Source: Mansonella perstans
Lineage: Eukaryota; Nematoda; Chromadorea; Rhabditida; Onchocercidae
Direction of reading: 5' to 3'
Assembly: GCA_037074765.1 (NCBI GenBank)
Contig: JBAMDO010000036.1
Location: forward strand, 1-64,000
Length of the DNA stretch: 64,000 bases
Positions 60,136-64,000 of the stretch are shown one piece after another; the stretch's first letter is position 1; the number at the start of each line of letters is the position of its first letter. Position numbers and translations under genes: made by a program. A model generated the notes under the pieces. That model saw only the letters and a list, made by a program, of their open reading frames with translations. It made no database searches and was not told where the DNA came from.

Positions 60136-60730
60136 GACCAATGAAACAAGCAATCAAAAAAATGGATGAAATTTCATTTTTTTTTTTTGTTAGCTTATAT
60201 CAAATGTATATAAATATCATATTTGAAATATTTTTTTTCTTCTTTTCTTTTTTTTTTTTTATTCAAGATATTTGAGAATTTAATTTTCAAAATATTTAAA
60301 ATTAGTAAAACTATTCGAAACATCTCTTAATATATGGCATAAGTGTAAATATCACTTTATCAATGATGCCATCTTATCATTGGTTTCAAGTCGTGAATGT
60401 TAACAATTCTGTAATAAATTGCCCATACGATAAACATATGCATTGTTCATTTATTTTTCAGCAGTAATAATGGAACAATAAATTAATGAGCAGTTTAATG
60501 ATAATATTTCAGTTAAATACGCACTATCTTTTCTTTTTTCTTTTAAAACAATTATTTTTTTCCAAAAATAATTTTTTGTTATCATTTGAATAGTAATTTA
60601 TTAATTAGTTACTAATTAAAACGGTGCAGGAAAATTTTCACCAAAATAATATCATATAAAAAATATGATAAAGAATATTTTGCTTTTCCTCTATTAAGTA
60701 TTATAATTTAAATCATGATATTGTAAAACT

Positions 60731-60758
60731 ATTTTTTTTTTTTTTTTTTTTTTTTTTA
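60731..60758. repeat. Poly-T tract of about 28 bases
   Basis: Uninterrupted T run, listed as a landmark. Confidence 0.95.
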
Positions 60759-61019
60759 AATGATACTGCAAAATTGTTTCGCATAATTATTGCCACTATA
60801 ATAATTGCTGAAAAAATTTAAATCTTTAAATTTATCTCTAAAACTATCTTCTTTTTACTGTATATTTGCTATTTTATAATAATTTTAACAAATATTTCTT
60901 CTATTTGATCCAGATAATGTTATAACGACAAAAATATAAATGTACATGAATTTAGTTCAAATGATGAAATTTATTCTGTATTTTGAAAAGAAAACTATTA
61001 AGATTAGATTTTTGTTTAG

Positions 61020-61070
61020 ATCAAGTCTAGACAAGAAGATCAAAGCACAATCACAGTGACTGATGATGAA
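61020..61070 (+). other. Exon-like segment, orphan (phase 0/0)
   Basis: Between tttttgtttag and GAA|GTAACC lie 17 codons reading IKSRQEDQSTITVTDDE. Without the donor the frame ends VTG-stop. Its polar, acidic composition differs from the surrounding noise frames. It could be a small exon of an unassembled plus-strand gene or a 5' exon of the downstream gene. Confidence 0.25.
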
Positions 61071-63593
61071 GTAACCGGTTGAAGAAAGGGGAAAAAAAAA
61101 ATTTGCAAATGTAAAAAGTTTTCTTCCTTCCCTTTCCGCTTATACCTTTCTTCTTGTCAGTTTACTCTTTTTCAAGCTTATTGCTTGCCCCAATAGAAAC
61201 TTTTACTGTAAACCGAGTTTTTATTCTTCTTTTCTTCTCTTCCTCTCTCCTTCTTTCCCTTCTTTTTCTGTGTTCCAGTTTTTGATTCATTATTGTTTAT
61301 ACCTCTTTCTCTTTCCGGGTAGCCATCATCAAATTATTTCAGCAATACCTTCCTTTAATTTACGGTTTTTTTTTTTCAGTTTAATTTTTATTTGCAATAA
61401 TTTAGAGAGAAAGAGAGAAAACCAGATACGAAGAGAGATAGAAAGAAAAACTGGATACTAGCGTAAATGTAACATTAATTAAGTGAATTTTAGTTAATTA
61501 GACTTTAGGAATGGAAAATAAATATTAGCATAAATAACAAATTTGAATAAAACAAATGTAAAAATTTTTTTACTATTTTATATATTTTTTCGTTTTTGTG
61601 AAACTTTTTTTTTGCATCATTTTATTCTCGATTACTGTACGCTCAATGAAATACTCTTGCTTGCAAAAAAAAAAAGCAAAAAAAGTTTTCAAAAAATTTC
61701 CGCAAAATATTGGACCAGCAAATTGTTTTTACATATAATGTTGTTTATGTTGAAAAAGTGTAGACTTAACACCCGTTGATGCTGAATTCAATAAATTGTT
61801 GATTTTAAAATTTTGCATATTTATCAATAATCCTACAGTATTTTGCAATGATATTATAAATGTTGTGCAATGTAGAAAAACTTTACTTCCAATTTTAATT
61901 CAAATAATAACACTGCAAATAGTGTCAGCAATAATAATAATAATGATAAATTAAATGATAAATTATAATGTTAATAATAAATAATAATATTGTCTATTAT
62001 TTGAGCAAAATGGGCCTTGCTTTTCTATAACTTCAAAAAGTTTTAAATGTATCTTTTGCCAATAAAAATTTACGTGAGATATTTTTTTGTTGCTGATTCA
62101 ATTGCAGATTACATCGGAATAGTTTGGAAATTTTTGAATTAATTTCTAAATTTCATAGAGGTATGAAGTTTAGACATACATAGAAATAACATTAATAATT
62201 TTCAGAATTTTCCCATGACGCAGTAATTCGAAAAATTCTTTCAAATGTAATACAAAAAACATATGTTGGAAAAGATGATTTGATTTGTAAGAACGAAATG
62301 ATCTAAAGGAAGAAAAAGAAGTGGCAAAAAAACAAAATTTTTTTTAAAATATTCGCATGTCAAAGATCACTTGCCAAAATTCTCTTTGCAAACTTTCATA
62401 ATGATCCCAGTTGGGTAGGTATCATGTACAGATCACGAGCTGAACAAATACAATTTATGTTTATCATCTATCAAATCTATTCTGTTCTTTTCAGTTTTTT
62501 TCTCAACCACCTGTCAAAATGTCATCAAATAATTCCATTCATTTTTGCTGATTTTTTTAAATCAAACACACATATATACTACTGCTACTATGCTGCATTT
62601 CTATTTAAGGCTAATCTTCAATGGCTTATTATTCGTTAGCTAGGAAATCATTTTAATATGAAATTAATCATTACAACCCATAAATTAATTATTTCCCTGC
62701 GCCTTATTATTGTCATTATTTTTATTATTGCTTATTATTGTTCTTGTTATCATTGTCATAATTTGTTGTTTTGAAATAAATTTGTTAAATAATTTAAAAA
62801 GTTAGACTATTTTTGACGAATGAAAGGACAATTTTTTTTTCTTGTTTTAAAGTTTATAATGACCAAAAAAAGAAAATGATAAATTGCAAAACGCATGAAA
62901 TGAGCCCAAGCATATAAGTATCAAAAATTGTTCGGCGTAAATTAATTTCGTAAATTTAACGAATACATGCAATTAAGAATGTTGATCATGATAGTGATGA
63001 TTATAACGATACTTGAGATGATGAGATTACAGTTAATACTTTTGATTACTAATTATTGAAATCAGTTAGCTTTGACAGCCAATGCTCAGAATTGATATTA
63101 TTAGAAGTTAAATCTTTCTTGGCTATTTTTTTATGACCTCTTCTGTTTAGTCTTCTCATTTTATAAAAAATTGAAGTATAGGAATAGAAATCTTTTATCA
63201 CTTATCATTATCTTAGTTGTTCCTTCTGATCCCAACTTGATAAAAATATTAAAAAATAAATTAATTGCCCGGAACTCGAATTTTTTATCAAATTATGTTA
63301 GTAAATTTTCCCGAGTTTCCGTGCATGTTACTTACATTATTTATCCATTTTTTTAAAGTATAATTAACATTATGCTAAAGTACATGGAAGAAAATATGTA
63401 CTTTAGCAAACACCTTTCACAAAGTAATTTGAAAGTTTTTATTTGAACGAATAACCCAACTATTTAACTGTGTGAATTTTAGGCAAGCAAAAATTTCATA
63501 CAGCGATTTAAAATTTTTTCTTACTCATTTTACTTGCATGAATTTCAGGTTGTATGTATTAGAAAAAATTAATCAGTATATTGTTTGAATTTC

Positions 63594-63595
63594 AG
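63594..63595 (+). promoter_or_regulatory. Candidate splice acceptor in the 5' leader of the IRF2BP-like gene
   Basis: gtttgaatttcag ends at 63595. The sequence to the ATG at 63703 has no other strong acceptor, so this may be a trans-splice site or the end of a 5'UTR intron. A similar aatttcag ends at 63548. Confidence 0.4.
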
Positions 63596-63702
63596 ATTAT
63601 CAAATATCTGAGCAGAGCTGAACTCAAATAAGCGATTGGCTCGTTTTTCTTACTTCATCCGGAAATTTCCGCTTCGTATAGTATTTTTATCTGTTTATTT
63701 GA

Positions 63703-64000
63703 ATGAATCCTAACGGTATGCTTGCAACCATGAACGGTGCTGCAGCTGCAGCAGCTGCAGCAGCTGCTGCTGCAGCACATAGCGGAAGTGGAACCGGACC
63801 AAATGGTACTGTTAATGCGAACGGTACTGGAACTGGAATTGGTGGTGGAACGGGTGTAACAAAAATAGCTGGACGACAGCATTGCTTCCTATGCGACCTA
63901 CCTCGTTGGCCATGGGCTATGTGCAATGATTATATGGAACCTGTTTGTCGCGGTTGTGTCAACTACGAAGGAGCTGATCGGTTCGCTTTTCGCGATAAAA
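63703..64000 (+). CDS. IRF2BP-like zinc-finger regulator, N-terminal part (cut by window end)
   Basis: The first 99 codons are visible. A TGA stop (63700-63702) directly precedes the ATG in frame, which fixes the start in this exon. The protein opens [12 protein letters not shown], then 13 alanines (13-25), then a Gly/Thr/Asn-rich linker. From residue 58 it reads [16 protein letters not shown] and [15 protein letters not shown]. Cys61, Cys64, Cys82 and Cys85 form the C4 zinc finger of the interferon regulatory factor 2-binding protein family, whose signature is [27 protein letters not shown]. In other animals this family acts as nuclear co-repressors and has a C-terminal RING domain, which would lie beyond the window. 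The mix of GCT and GCA codons in the alanine run argues against simple triplet slippage. No donor is seen before the end, so the exon continues. Confidence 0.93.
   Translation, partial: MNPNGMLATMNGAAAAAAAAAAAAAHSGSGTGPNGTVNANGTGTGIGGGTGVTKIAGRQHCFLCDLPRWPWAMCNDYMEPVCRGCVNYEGADRFAFRDK

Larger units (their letters stand above)
55006..63594. other. AT-rich region upstream of the IRF2BP-like gene
   Basis: No complete gene was assembled. It contains simple repeats and three small coding-like islands (57460-57830, 60020-60130, 61020-61070), described separately. As the upstream flank of a putative transcription regulator it may hold enhancers or 5' non-coding exons. Confidence 0.5.

Overview
The window looks like nuclear DNA of a nematode, most probably a clade III (spirurid/filarial) species. 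It is very AT-rich. Its genes are cut into many short exons with T-rich TTTCAG/TTTTAG acceptors. One gene encodes a nematode FMRFamide-like peptide precursor (KSAYMRF-Gly copies, FLP-6 type). Several first exons begin a few bases after a good acceptor, as expected for spliced-leader trans-splicing. The species is inferred, not proven. All exon models were assembled by hand from reading frame, splice signals and phase, with no transcript or database support.

Layout. 1-4520: no assignable gene, with a CA microsatellite. 4521-4592 (-): tRNA-Ala(UGC) with a Pol III terminator. 5448-6060: tandem ~200-bp units just upstream of the first gene. 6412-14282 (+): an 18-exon Dispatched-family (RND, sterol-sensing) membrane protein of 982 residues. 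15638-18258 (-): a 7-exon C2H2 zinc-finger protein of 347 residues, convergent with the previous gene. 18259-21870: intergenic, with a compound GAGTAG-type satellite, a 56/59-bp tandem array and a promoter-proximal inverted repeat. 21871-27280 (+): an unrecognised 16-exon gene of about 598 residues with repeated small Gly-hydrophobic blocks. 27949-28871 (-): flp-6, in which introns interrupt each peptide copy at the same place.

28.9-63.7 kb is gene-poor, AT-rich sequence with microsatellites, a 43-bp minisatellite next to a long direct repeat, and a few short islands of higher GC that look like exons. Four minus-strand pieces (52461-54256) have compatible splice phases and form a candidate small gene that I do not recognise. 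Another minus-strand ORF (43466-43711) has a well-placed poly(A) signal. Other islands (42.4, 57.7, 60.05 and 61.03 kb) could not be assembled. The window ends inside the first coding exon of an IRF2BP-like zinc-finger regulator (63703 onward, +).

Nothing suggests an operon or one shared pathway. The genes cover membrane lipid or sterol-linked cargo export (Dispatched), two putative nuclear regulators, a neuropeptide and unknowns. The points most worth following are the exon-modular flp-6 gene, the unrecognised 598-residue gene, and the small-exon candidate at 52.5-54.3 kb.
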